From contig CAVUOB010000004.1 of the NCBI GenBank assembly GCA_963743035.1, positions 434,001 to 498,000 on the forward strand: a stretch of DNA of 64,000 nt, given 5' to 3'. Below, piece after piece: positions 50,275-58,928 of this stretch. The stretch is from PALSA-911 sp963743035 (lineage in GTDB: Bacteria; Pseudomonadota; Alphaproteobacteria; Acetobacterales; Acetobacteraceae). Below the pieces are notes generated by a model. It was not told the origin of the DNA. It made no database searches and was given only the letters and a program-made list of their open reading frames with translations. The position numbers were made by a program, and so were the translations under genes. Each line of letters starts with the position of its first letter. The stretch's first letter is position 1.

Positions 50275-53043
50275 TCAGGAGCCCTTGGTGATTCCCGCCA
50301 GGAACCGGGTCGCCTCGGCGCGTTCGTCGAAGACCGTGTCGCTGTCGACGATCGGCTTCAGCACCTTGATCGCCTCGCCGGTCTGGCCGTTCTTTTGCAG
50401 CGCCACGGCGTAGTGGTAGCCGATCCGCGGGTCCTTGTTGGCTTCCCCGTTGGCCTGGCGCAGCAGCACCAGCGCGGTGCGGTAATCCCCCTCGCCGAGC
50501 AGGATCCAGCCGAGCGTGTCGGCGATATCCGCCACCGGGCGCAGCACATAGGCCTGCTGGGCGGTGGCGCGGGCGCGCTTGTCGCCGCGCTGCTGATAGA
50601 GCCAGGCCAGGTTGTTCAGGAACTCGGCATCGCGCGGCCGCTTTTCCAGCAGCTTGAGGAAATCCTGCTCGGCCTCCGCGTAGCGCTTCTCGTTCATGTC
50701 CAGTTCGGACTGGAACTGCAGCGCGGCCAGGTCGTCGGGATGCGCCTTCACCCAGTCGCGCAGGTTCTTGTCCGCCGCTTCGAGATTGCCCGAGGCGTAC
50801 AGCGCCGAGCCGAGGCGGATCATCAGCAGCGTCGGCGGATTGCGGTATTCCCGCAGCGCCTTGGTGTAGACGGCGATCGCCTCGTCCCAGCGCTTGGCCG
50901 CCATGTAGACGTCGCCGCGCAGCACCCGGGCCGGTGGAAAATCGCTGTTCAGCCGCTCGAACTTCTCCGCGGTGACCAGCGCCGGGTCGACGCCGCCGAC
51001 GCTGAAATCCAACGCCACCAGGTCCTGCATCAGCGGGAAGGCCTGCGGATCGATCTTCAGCCCGTCCTGCAAGGTGTTGCGCGCGCTTTCGATGTCGCCG
51101 ATGCCGACCATCAACCCGGCCAGGGTGCGGCGGACGGAGACGTCGCTGCGGTCGCGGTCGAGCAGTTCGGCATAGGTGTCGCGCGCGTCCTTGACCCGGT
51201 CCAGCGCCAGTTCCGCGCGCGCGCGCGGCGCCAGCAGGTCGGTGGCCAGCAGGCTGTCCTTGGTGTCCGGGCCGATCAGCGCCAGGGCGCTCTTGGGATC
51301 GCCGGAGCGCACATACAGATCGGCCAGGGCGGCGACGATGCGGTTATTGCCCGGGGCATCGGCGCGGGCGCGCTGCAGCACCTCGATCGCCCGGGGGATG
51401 TTGCCCCCGCCGACCAGGCCGGCGACATACATCGTCAGGGCGGGATCGGAGGACGGGTTCTTGCCCAGGATCTCGGTCAGCAGCCGGTCAGACTCCTCCT
51501 TCTTCCCCTCCATCAGCGCCAGCCGGGCCAGGTTGAACCGGGCCAGCGTGAAGTCCGGGGCGCGGCGGAGCACGTCCTCGAGCCTGGCCCGCGCGCCGTC
51601 GAGATCGACCCGCGCCATCAGCAGCACCGCCTCCAGGTTGCCGACGGTGGGCGCGTCGCCGACGGCGGCGCGGATCGTGGCCAGGACCTGCTCGGCCCTG
51701 GCGATGTCGCCGGTCGCCATGGCGGCGGCGAACAGCTGCTCGCTGACCGCCGTGTCGGTCGGCGCCAGCCGCAGCGAGCGTTCGAGATCGATGATCGCCG
51801 CGTCGGTCTCTCCCACAAGCAGCCGCGCGGTCGCCAGCCTGGTGTTGACGCCGAGATTGTCCGGCGCCAGGGCCTGGGCCTTGCGGAACGCCTCCACCGC
51901 CTCGCTCGACTGGCCGTTCATGCTGAAGGCGCGGCCGAGCAGGTCGTAGATGTCGAAATCGGCCCGCCCGGCATTCGACCAGGCGGAGAGCCGGTTGATG
52001 ACCGGAACCGGCTTGCGCTTCAGCAGCTGGATTCGGGCCAGCAGCTTGATGCCGTCGATGTCCTCGGGCTCGCGGGCGGCATAGCGCAAGGCGGAATCCT
52101 CGGCCTGCTCCATCTGCCCGAGATTCTGCTTGACCACCGCCTGCAGAAAATAGGCCCGGGGAATGCGGGCCAGGAAGCGGTTGATCTGGTCGAGCTGGGT
52201 ATCGGCGGTCTTGAAATCCCGCGCCCGGGCGGCCAGCAGCCCGCGCATGAAGATGGCGGACACGTCGTTGGGCTTCAGCGCCAGGACGGCGTCGTTGTCG
52301 GCCTTCGCCTCCTTGTCGCGGCCGAGCGCGAGATAGAGGCTGGCGCGATCCATCCGCGCGCGCAGCGAGTTCGGCTGCTTGGCGATGATCTCGTCCAGCA
52401 GCGCCAGCGCGCCCGAAGCGTCGTTCTGCATGCGCAGAACCTGCGTCTTCAGCAATTGGACGTCGAGGGCGTTCGGCGCCATCTGCAGCGCGCGGTCCAG
52501 CTTCTTGCGCGCGGTTTCCAGATCCCCGCGCTGCAAGGCCAGGCGCGTGCTGGCGAGGATCGCCTGGATCGAGTTGGGCGCCAGCGTCTCGGCATCGCTG
52601 AAGGCCTTTTGCGCCTCGTCCAGCCGGTTCAGGCCGGTATAGGCGTAGCCGCGGGCGACGAGGATGGAGGAATCGGCCGCGGCATCCTTGTTCTCGACCT
52701 GGAAATCCTGCAGCGCCTCGTTGTATTTTCCCTGCATCAGATAGGTCGAGATCATCAGCGGCAGCACCTGCTGCCTGTCGTAGCCGCGGTCCTGCGCGCT
52801 CTTGGCCTCTTTCTGCGCCGCGGCCAGGTCGCCGAGCTCGAGCTGGACCCTGGCGAGCAGGAAATGCGCCTCCGCGTTCTGCGGATCCGCCCGGACGGCG
52901 TTGCGCAGCTGCACCACGGCGGTGCGCATGTCGCCCTTCTGAAAGGCCTGCTTTCCGTCGCTCAGATAATCGGCCCAGGCCATCGCCGGCCACAACAGGG
53001 CCAGGCCGCCGATCAACAGCCCGGGGTGCAAAGGATTACGCAT
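50275..53043 (-). CDS. prsT: PEP-CTERM/XrtA-system TPR-repeat protein PrsT
   Basis: 922 residues, near the usual PrsT length. A signal peptide (MRNPLHPGLLIGGLALLWPA, cleavage after MAWA) exports it; the lipobox cysteine found in many PrsT proteins is absent. About twenty TPR units fill the rest, starting YLSDGKQAFQKGDMRTAVVQ and ending NNLAWLYQQRGDK then DTLGWILLGEGDY, the family ending. PrsT proteins accompany XrtA exopolysaccharide loci; the role is thought to be scaffolding of polymer synthesis or export. Start at 53043 because GAGG precedes it and upstream frame is low-complexity. Convergent with the ABC ATPase. Confidence 0.88.
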   Translation of the reverse strand: MRNPLHPGLLIGGLALLWPAMAWADYLSDGKQAFQKGDMRTAVVQLRNAVRADPQNAEAHFLLARVQLELGDLAAAQKEAKSAQDRGYDRQQVLPLMISTYLMQGKYNEALQDFQVENKDAAADSSILVARGYAYTGLNRLDEAQKAFSDAETLAPNSIQAILASTRLALQRGDLETARKKLDRALQMAPNALDVQLLKTQVLRMQNDASGALALLDEIIAKQPNSLRARMDRASLYLALGRDKEAKADNDAVLALKPNDVSAIFMRGLLAARARDFKTADTQLDQINRFLARIPRAYFLQAVVKQNLGQMEQAEDSALRYAAREPEDIDGIKLLARIQLLKRKPVPVINRLSAWSNAGRADFDIYDLLGRAFSMNGQSSEAVEAFRKAQALAPDNLGVNTRLATARLLVGETDAAIIDLERSLRLAPTDTAVSEQLFAAAMATGDIARAEQVLATIRAAVGDAPTVGNLEAVLLMARVDLDGARARLEDVLRRAPDFTLARFNLARLALMEGKKEESDRLLTEILGKNPSSDPALTMYVAGLVGGGNIPRAIEVLQRARADAPGNNRIVAALADLYVRSGDPKSALALIGPDTKDSLLATDLLAPRARAELALDRVKDARDTYAELLDRDRSDVSVRRTLAGLMVGIGDIESARNTLQDGLKIDPQAFPLMQDLVALDFSVGGVDPALVTAEKFERLNSDFPPARVLRGDVYMAAKRWDEAIAVYTKALREYRNPPTLLMIRLGSALYASGNLEAADKNLRDWVKAHPDDLAALQFQSELDMNEKRYAEAEQDFLKLLEKRPRDAEFLNNLAWLYQQRGDKRARATAQQAYVLRPVADIADTLGWILLGEGDYRTALVLLRQANGEANKDPRIGYHYAVALQKNGQTGEAIKVLKPIVDSDTVFDERAEATRFLAGITKGS

Positions 53044-53433
53044 AATGCCAGACCTCAATTTCCTGCTCCCGGCGCGGCTTCGGCCCCGGTGGACATCCCT
53101 CAACGCGCGCCCGCTGGCAACGCGCGCCCGCCGGCCCGGCGCCTTGCCGCCCGGTTCCGGCCGGCCGCCCCGCTTCGGCGTAACCGCTTCGGCGTAACCG
53201 TTTCGCCCACCCGATGCCACGGCCGTTATACCGCCGGCTTGTGTCCAGTGGAATGAGCCCGCCAAGCGAACCGCGCTGGTGCCGGCGCCGGCGTCCGCTA
53301 CTTCCGGTTGTCCGGGATGGGAGCGTGGCGCATCCAGGCCGCGATGTCACCGGGTTGCCCGGGATCGGACATCCACCGTCCCGGCCCGCCATTCGTGCCG
53401 GATAGGGAATGGAGCCGGGTGTGAGGGAGGGAT
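53044..53433. other. 390-base spacer in the exopolysaccharide locus
   Basis: Lies between PrsT and the sugar-transferase gene, both on the minus strand. A 14-base unit CGCTTCGGCGTAAC is repeated in tandem at 53169-53196, with a third partial copy. No gene is seen; open frames here have no ribosome site or recognisable content. Confidence 0.5.
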
Positions 53434-54891
53434 CTAGCGGCCCCCCTCGCGGAACAAGATCACCCGGACGGTGGAGAATAATATCATAAGATCAAGGAAC
53501 AAGGAGCGATTTTTCACGTAATATAGATCGTAGGACAGCTTCTGCCTGGCATCCTCGACCGAGGCGCCATAGGGGAAATTCACCTGGGCCCAGCCGGTTA
53601 TTCCCGGCTTCACGTAACTGCGTTCCCGATAGAACGGAATGGTCTGTGACAATTGCTCGACGAAATGCGGCCGCTCCGGGCGCGGGCCCACAAAACTCAT
53701 GGAACCGCTCAGAACATTGAACAATTGCGGCAATTCATCGATCCGCACCGAACGGATGAAGCCGCCGACGCGGGTGGTGCGCGGATCCTTCTGCGAGGCC
53801 CAGCGCGGCCGGCCGCCGGCTTCGGCATCGACGGACATGCTGCGAAACTTCAGCAGCGTGAACACCTGCCCGTGCAGGCCGACACGCTCCTGGCGGTAGA
53901 AGACCGGTCCGGCACTGTCGAACTTGATCAGCACCGCGGTGATCAGCATCAGCGGCAGCGTGAGCACGAGCACCGCGAGGCTGATCAGGATGTCCGCCAC
54001 CCGCTTCAGCGCATCGCCGAGCCGGCTGCGGGTGAAACCGTCGGCGAAGGTGAGCCAGTGCGCGTCGAGGCGATCGAGGTTGATGCGTCCGAGATGCTGT
54101 TCCCAGAAGCCCATTTCGTCGAACACGCGCACGCCGCGCAACTTCAGGTCGAGCAGCACCGGCGACGCCACGCCGCCCGCATGGGTGCCCGCCCAGGTGG
54201 TGCCCGCTGGGGTGCCCTCTGGGATGATGGCATCCGTTTGCCGGTGATCCGTTTCGGAGGCGTCGGCTTTCGGGTCGCCGGCGACCACGATGCCCCAGAT
54301 GCGCTGCTCGCGGGCCTGCGCCAGCAGGTCCGGGGTGTCCGCGGCGGGCGCGATCTGGAACGAACCCGGATTGACGATTTCGAAGAACTTTCCGCGATGG
54401 GATTGAATTTCCTCGCGGGTCTGCGCGGCCTCTCGGCCGGAGCCAAGCACCAGGACCCGGCGGACGAAGATTCTGTAGCGCATGGCCAGGCGAAAGATCC
54501 CGCGGGTAACGAGGAGGCAGGCGACCCAGGCCACAAGGCCCTTCGCCAGCCACAACAGATACAATCCGTTGAGATCGATGTTGAGCGATTCGCTCACGAC
54601 GAGCAAAGCGGGAAAGGCCAGCACACCGGCGATGGCGACATTCAGCAGCAACCGGCCCCGTTCCAGGCAGATTTCTGGACGATACAACCCGATGGAGACG
54701 GCGGTGGCGCCGATGGTCAGGGCCAGCAGGATGGCCAGATTCCGCGCGCCGGCATGCGCGAGCGGCTCGATGACGTCCGACCCGGTGGCGGACACCAGGA
54801 GCGCGTAGATGACCACCGAGGTCAGCGCCCATTCGATCAGGCACAGCAAAGCCATTTCGGCGGAAAAATACTGGCCGAAAATCCTGTTCAC
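53434..54891 (-). CDS. Undecaprenyl-phosphate sugar transferase, XrtA/PEP-CTERM-associated type
   Basis: 485 residues from GTG 54891, six bases after AAGGGGG, giving the family-like opening NRIFGQYFSAEMALLCLIEW. About four N-terminal helices (11-115) and one near 330 anchor it. The catalytic bacterial sugar-transferase domain starts after that: RVADILISLAVLVLTLPLML, PVFYRQERVGLHGQVFTLLK, KFRSMSVDAE, then IDELPQLFNVLSGSMSFVGP with GPRPERP and YVKPGITGWAQVNFPYG. It transfers sugar-1-phosphate to the lipid carrier, the first step of polymer assembly. Divergent from the export operon; the 800 bases between hold a tRNA-like element. Confidence 0.9.
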   Translation of the reverse strand: MNRIFGQYFSAEMALLCLIEWALTSVVIYALLVSATGSDVIEPLAHAGARNLAILLALTIGATAVSIGLYRPEICLERGRLLLNVAIAGVLAFPALLVVSESLNIDLNGLYLLWLAKGLVAWVACLLVTRGIFRLAMRYRIFVRRVLVLGSGREAAQTREEIQSHRGKFFEIVNPGSFQIAPAADTPDLLAQAREQRIWGIVVAGDPKADASETDHRQTDAIIPEGTPAGTTWAGTHAGGVASPVLLDLKLRGVRVFDEMGFWEQHLGRINLDRLDAHWLTFADGFTRSRLGDALKRVADILISLAVLVLTLPLMLITAVLIKFDSAGPVFYRQERVGLHGQVFTLLKFRSMSVDAEAGGRPRWASQKDPRTTRVGGFIRSVRIDELPQLFNVLSGSMSFVGPRPERPHFVEQLSQTIPFYRERSYVKPGITGWAQVNFPYGASVEDARQKLSYDLYYVKNRSLFLDLMILFSTVRVILFREGGR

Positions 54892-55514
54892 TGAAACCCC
54901 CTTCGGACCACCCGGCCATCCGGCCTGCGGCAGATCGCGACACAATAAAAAGACCCACGATCTGGCGGCAGGCACGCCAAGCGATGAAGCCGCCCTGCCC
55001 CGCCGCTCCGCAAGCCGGAGGCAGTCAAACGGTTCAGGCGAAAGGCATAACTTGTTGTCAGCACGAACTCAACACACCGGAGAATGCGTCAACAATTCTT
55101 AATAATCCTATCCAGTGTCGACTTTTTTGCTGACCGCGGGAAATCTACCGTCATTTTTAGCATCCTAATACGACCTATCTCGTCGTTTAGAGACGAACTG
55201 ACTCTGAAATATTGCTGCCAGAGCCGCCCCGGGGATGCAAGGGCGCCGCTTTTGTGGATCACGCATTCGTGATAATCCGAGCTCCAGGACATGCCGCCCG
55301 ACCGTCCGCGCCCCCTCGCGGCCCTGTGCCACGATCGCCACGCCGCCGGATCGATCGCATCACCCGGGTCCATTCCGCCCCCCAGAACCGGGGTTTTCTC
55401 CGATCCCCCGGGCGGGTTGTTTGATTGTTCACGTAAGGTCAATGAGGATACAGCATTGCTCTGCCGAACAGGACGTCGGAAGATGCCTTGCCTCCGACCA
55501 ATTTATTCGGATAC
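54892..55514. other. Large AT-rich spacer upstream of the exopolysaccharide operons
   Basis: The stretch 55040-55230 is distinctly AT-rich for this genome (for example CAACAATTCTTAATAATCC) and probably holds promoters for both divergent transcription units. No open frame has a convincing start or motif. No known riboswitch was recognised. It ends at the tRNA-like element. Confidence 0.5.
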
Positions 55515-55585
55515 AGGCGTGTAGCTCATTGGCAGAGCGCTGCCGAAACATGGCAGAGGAGGGGGTTCAATTCCTTCCGCGCCTA
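55515..55585 (+). tRNA. tRNA-like element with irregular anticodon loop
   Basis: A full cloverleaf can be drawn: acceptor AGGCGTG/CGCGCCT; D arm GCTC-ATTGGCA-GAGC; anticodon stem CTGCC/GGCAG; four-base variable loop; T arm GGGGG-TTCAATT-CCTTC (two G-T pairs); discriminator A. The T loop TTCAA and D-loop GG are normal. The anticodon loop GAAACAT has A instead of the invariant U at position 33 and would give anticodon AAC. CCA is not encoded. Flanking bases TCGGATA (55507-55513) and TATCCGA (55584-55590) extend the acceptor helix. It may be an atypical tRNA, a decayed one, or a structured leader of the export operon. Confidence 0.55.
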
Positions 55586-55692
55586 TCCGATTAGGCATTC
55601 GTAAGGATGCCATGCGACATTGGTTGAGTTGAACGATGAATGTGATTAATGATGTCGTCCAACGGGGTCGACATATAGCAATCGAGGTTACC

Positions 55693-56337
55693 GTGATCGG
55701 ATGCAGGCGCGTTACTTCGATATTGTCTGTTGCCGTGGCAGGCCTTGTGCTGGCCGGTTGCACCCAGATCGGCCCGAGGACCGAGGCGCCCGACGCGGAT
55801 GCGCAGGCCGCGCCGAAATTCAGCCAGACCGATTACGTGATCGGCGCCGCCGACACCCTGGATGTGTTCGTCTACCGTTCCCCCGATCTCAGCATGCAGA
55901 ACCTGGCGGTCCGCCCGGATGGCCGGATTTCCCTTCCGCTGGTCGAGGATATCACCGCCGCGGGCAAGACGCCGTCGGCGTTGGCGCGGGAGATCGAGGG
56001 ACGACTGAGGAAATATGTGCAGGACCCGACCGTTACGGTGATCGTGCGCGGCTTCGTCGGCCCCTATGACCGGCAGATCCGTGTCATCGGCGAGGCTGCC
56101 GAACCCCGCTCGATCCCCTATCGCGATCACATGACGCTGCTCGACGTGGTGATCGAGACCAAGGGCCTGACCAAGTTTGCCGCCGGCAACAGCGCGATGA
56201 TCGTACGCCGCTACGGCTCGTCCGATCAGAAGACCATTCCGGTGCGCGTCGGCGACCTGATCAAAAATGGCGACGTAAGCCAGAACGTAGAAATGCAACC
56301 GGGTGACACGCTAATCATTCCTGAAACCTGGTTCTGA
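55693..56337 (+). CDS. Polysaccharide export lipoprotein (Wza-like, XrtA-associated)
   Basis: 214 residues from GTG 55693 (GAGG six bases upstream); ATG 55636 is an alternative that would add 19 residues before the signal peptide. The lipobox LVLAGC puts the lipidated cysteine near residue 23. The polysaccharide export domain begins FSQTDYVIGAADTLDVFVYR, followed by RPDGRISLPLVEDITAAGKT, and a SLBB-type segment with IRVIGEAAEPRSIPYRDHMT and MQPGDTLIIPETWF at the end. It forms the periplasmic/outer-membrane part of the export channel. First gene of the plus-strand exopolysaccharide operon, directly after the tRNA-like element. Confidence 0.9.
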   Translation: MIGCRRVTSILSVAVAGLVLAGCTQIGPRTEAPDADAQAAPKFSQTDYVIGAADTLDVFVYRSPDLSMQNLAVRPDGRISLPLVEDITAAGKTPSALAREIEGRLRKYVQDPTVTVIVRGFVGPYDRQIRVIGEAAEPRSIPYRDHMTLLDVVIETKGLTKFAAGNSAMIVRRYGSSDQKTIPVRVGDLIKNGDVSQNVEMQPGDTLIIPETWF

Positions 56338-56349
56338 CGGCAATATCCC

Positions 56350-57913
56350 ATGGAGTCTCTGCGCCTTCTGCTTCGGCACTATATCAAGTCCGCATGGCGC
56401 CGGCGCTGGCATGGCGTGGCCGTGGCCTGGATCCTGTGCGGCATCGGCTGGGCCGGCGTGTACACGTTGCCCAACCAGTACAAGTTCGAGCGCCCGCATG
56501 TTCGTGGACGCCGACGCGGTGCTGACCCCGCTGCTGCACGGCCTGGCGGCGGACAACTCGGCGGTGACCCAGCTCGATGTGCTGCAGCGCACGCTGCTCA
56601 GCGGCCCGAACCTCGAGAAGCTGATCGCCAAGACCGATCTCGACCTGTCCATCACCGGCCCCGGTGACCGGGAGGCGATGGTCAAGGCGCTGGCCAATCA
56701 GATCAAGGTCACGCCGCAGACCCGCAACCTGTTCACCATCTCCTACCGCAACCCGGTGCCGAAGACCGCCTATGACGTGGTGCAGACGCTGCTGACCATC
56801 TTCATCGAGAGCGCGACCGGCAGCAACCGCACCGACATGGAGAACGCCCGGCGGTTCCTGGAGCACCAGATCTCCTCCTACGAGCAGCAATTGCGCGCCG
56901 CCGAACGGCGCCGGGCGGATTTCCGGGCCAAGTATGCCGATATGCTGCCGGCCGATGTCGGCGGCGGCAGCGCGACGAACCTGGACGGCGCACGGACCAC
57001 GGCGCGGACCCTGGCCGGACAGCTGCAGGACGTGACCATCCGGCGCGACGCGCTGAAGCAGGAGCTTGCGAACACGCCGCCGCTGGTGGTGGTGGAAAAG
57101 GGCGGCAGCTATCCCGGCGTCGGCGGCGGCAGGTCGAGCACCCCTTCCAAGCTGGAGCAGGCGAACCAGGATCTCGCCGAGCTGCGGCTGAAATATACCG
57201 AGGAGCATCCGGACGTCATCGCCCTGCGCAAGCGCATCGCCGAGATGAAGTCCGGCAAGCTGAGCGCCGGTGGCGGTGGTGGCGGCGGCGGCGGTGCGGT
57301 CGGCGAGGCCGGCAGCCGGTCGCTGCCGAACCCTGTATATGAGCAGATCAAGATCCGGCTGCTGGAGGCGGAGGGCGCGGTGAGCTCGCTGCAGCGCCAG
57401 TCGAGCGAGGCGGACGCGTATCGCGACCGGCTGGAGAAGATCCAGCGCGACCAGCCCGGCCTGCTCGCCGAATACGCCAACCTGGACCGCGACTACAATG
57501 TTCTGCGCAAGAACTACGAAGAGCTGCTGAGCCGGCTGCAATCGGCCAACATCGCCCAGGCCGCGGACACGCAGGCGGACAAGGTGAAGCTGCAGATCGT
57601 CGACCCGCCGCAGGTGTCGCGTCTGCCGGTGGCGCCCAACCGGCCGCTGCTGATGGCCCTGGTGCTGCTGGTCGGCCTTGGCGCCGGCGTCGCCCTGCCG
57701 GTGATGATGGGCCAGCTCGACCGGTCGTTCTCGACCGTGGAGGACCTTCGCAGCATCGGCCTTCCCGTGCTGGGCGCGATTTCCATGCTGGGCGCGCCGC
57801 CGCGACGCGAGCGGATCATGGCGGCGATCCGGTTCTCCGCCGCCGTGCTCCTGTTGTTCGCAACCTTTGCCGGGATCATGGCGCAGATATTCCAATCCGC
57901 GGTCGATATCTGA
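56350..57913 (+). pseudogene. XrtA-system chain-length determinant (Wzz-like), frameshifted
   Basis: The N-terminus is read from ATG 56350 (MESLRLLLRHYIKSAWRRRW, first membrane helix ~25-40, ending LPNQYKFE). The rest is in the next frame from about 56491 (ARMFVDADAVLTPLLHGLA). Removing one C near 56491 joins them as YKFEARMFVDAD, the order expected of the family (YxxxARVFVDTD), giving about 520 residues. The body has long coiled coils, a glycine run near residue 310, the PNRPLLMALVLLVG helix and a final membrane helix. It sets polymer length with the tyrosine kinase. The break may be real or a sequence error. Confidence 0.85.
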
Positions 57914-57915
57914 GC

Positions 57916-58923
57916 ATGACATCAAAATCACCCAATCTCGTCGAACGGGCTGCCGCGCAGCTGCTCAAGAGCGGCAACCTGGACAGTTCGGTTGCCCAGT
58001 TGCTGGAGCAGGAGACCGCCGCCAAGCGCGTGAGCGACACCGCGGACCGTGTCGCCCAGGCCGCGACGCTGCCGGCGGCCGCGCCAACCGCCGTCGCGCC
58101 CCCCACCGCCGCGCCCCCCATCGGGCCCATCCCCTCCCCTGTCTCCGCCCCGGCCCCCAATGGCGCGGCGGCGCCCGGCAGCCAGGCGCGGATCATCGAG
58201 CTGGCCGCGCTGGAACGCGCCGGCATGATCGACTGGGGGCAGGCCCGCAGCCGCATCTCGGAAGAGTTCCGCATCGTCCAGCGCCAGGTGCTGCGCAACT
58301 CGACCGCGCCGGACATCGTCGAGCAGGGCAACGCCAACCTGGTCATGCTGACCAGCTCCCGGCCCGGCGAGGGCAAGAGCTTCGTCGCCCTCAATCTTGC
58401 CGCCGGCATCGCCCGCCAGCGCGATCATGACGTCCTGCTGGTGGATATCGACTACAAGCAGGATTCGATCGCCACCGCGCTCGGCCTCGCCGGCGCGCGC
58501 GGATTGCTCGACCTGGTCACCGACCCCGCCCTCGACCCGGAGCAGGTCATCGTCAAGACCGGCATGAAGAACCTGTCCATCCTGCCGATCGGCCAGCACG
58601 GCGAACGCAGCCCCGAGCTGTTCGCCAGCCGCCAGGCGACCCGACTGATCCAGAGCCTCGGCCGGCGCTATGCGGACCGGTTGGTGATCCTGGACGCGCC
58701 GCCTTGCCTGGCGACCAGCGAGCCCGGCGTTCTGGCCTCGATCGTCGGCCAGATCGTCCTTGTGGTGGAGGCCGAGAAGACACAGCGCGAAGAGGTGGAA
58801 GCCGCGATGGATCTGATCCACACCTGCCCGACGATCACACTGTTGCTGAACAAGGTCCAGGTCGCCAGCAGATACTCCTTCGGGGCCTACGCATCGTCCT
58901 ATTCGCTGCCTTACACGTCGTAG
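57916..58923 (+). CDS. XrtA-associated tyrosine autokinase
   Basis: 335 residues. A Pro/Ala-rich linker (51-90) precedes the kinase domain. Walker A is TSSRPGEGKSFVALN (~146-160), A' is VLLVDIDYKQ (~173-182), and Walker B is RLVILDAPPC. The C-terminus is a tyrosine cluster (SRYSFGAYASSYSLPYTS) for autophosphorylation. No membrane helices: it is the cytoplasmic BY-kinase partner of the separate chain-length protein encoded just upstream (two bases apart). Together they control polymer export and length. All motifs are intact. Confidence 0.92.
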   Translation: MTSKSPNLVERAAAQLLKSGNLDSSVAQLLEQETAAKRVSDTADRVAQAATLPAAAPTAVAPPTAAPPIGPIPSPVSAPAPNGAAAPGSQARIIELAALERAGMIDWGQARSRISEEFRIVQRQVLRNSTAPDIVEQGNANLVMLTSSRPGEGKSFVALNLAAGIARQRDHDVLLVDIDYKQDSIATALGLAGARGLLDLVTDPALDPEQVIVKTGMKNLSILPIGQHGERSPELFASRQATRLIQSLGRRYADRLVILDAPPCLATSEPGVLASIVGQIVLVVEAEKTQREEVEAAMDLIHTCPTITLLLNKVQVASRYSFGAYASSYSLPYTS

Positions 58924-58928
58924 ACTGA

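Noticed and set aside
50395..53256. 953-codon frame antisense to PrsT
   Set aside because: PrsT has signal peptide and regular TPR repeats; the antisense frame has neither domain nor plausible start.
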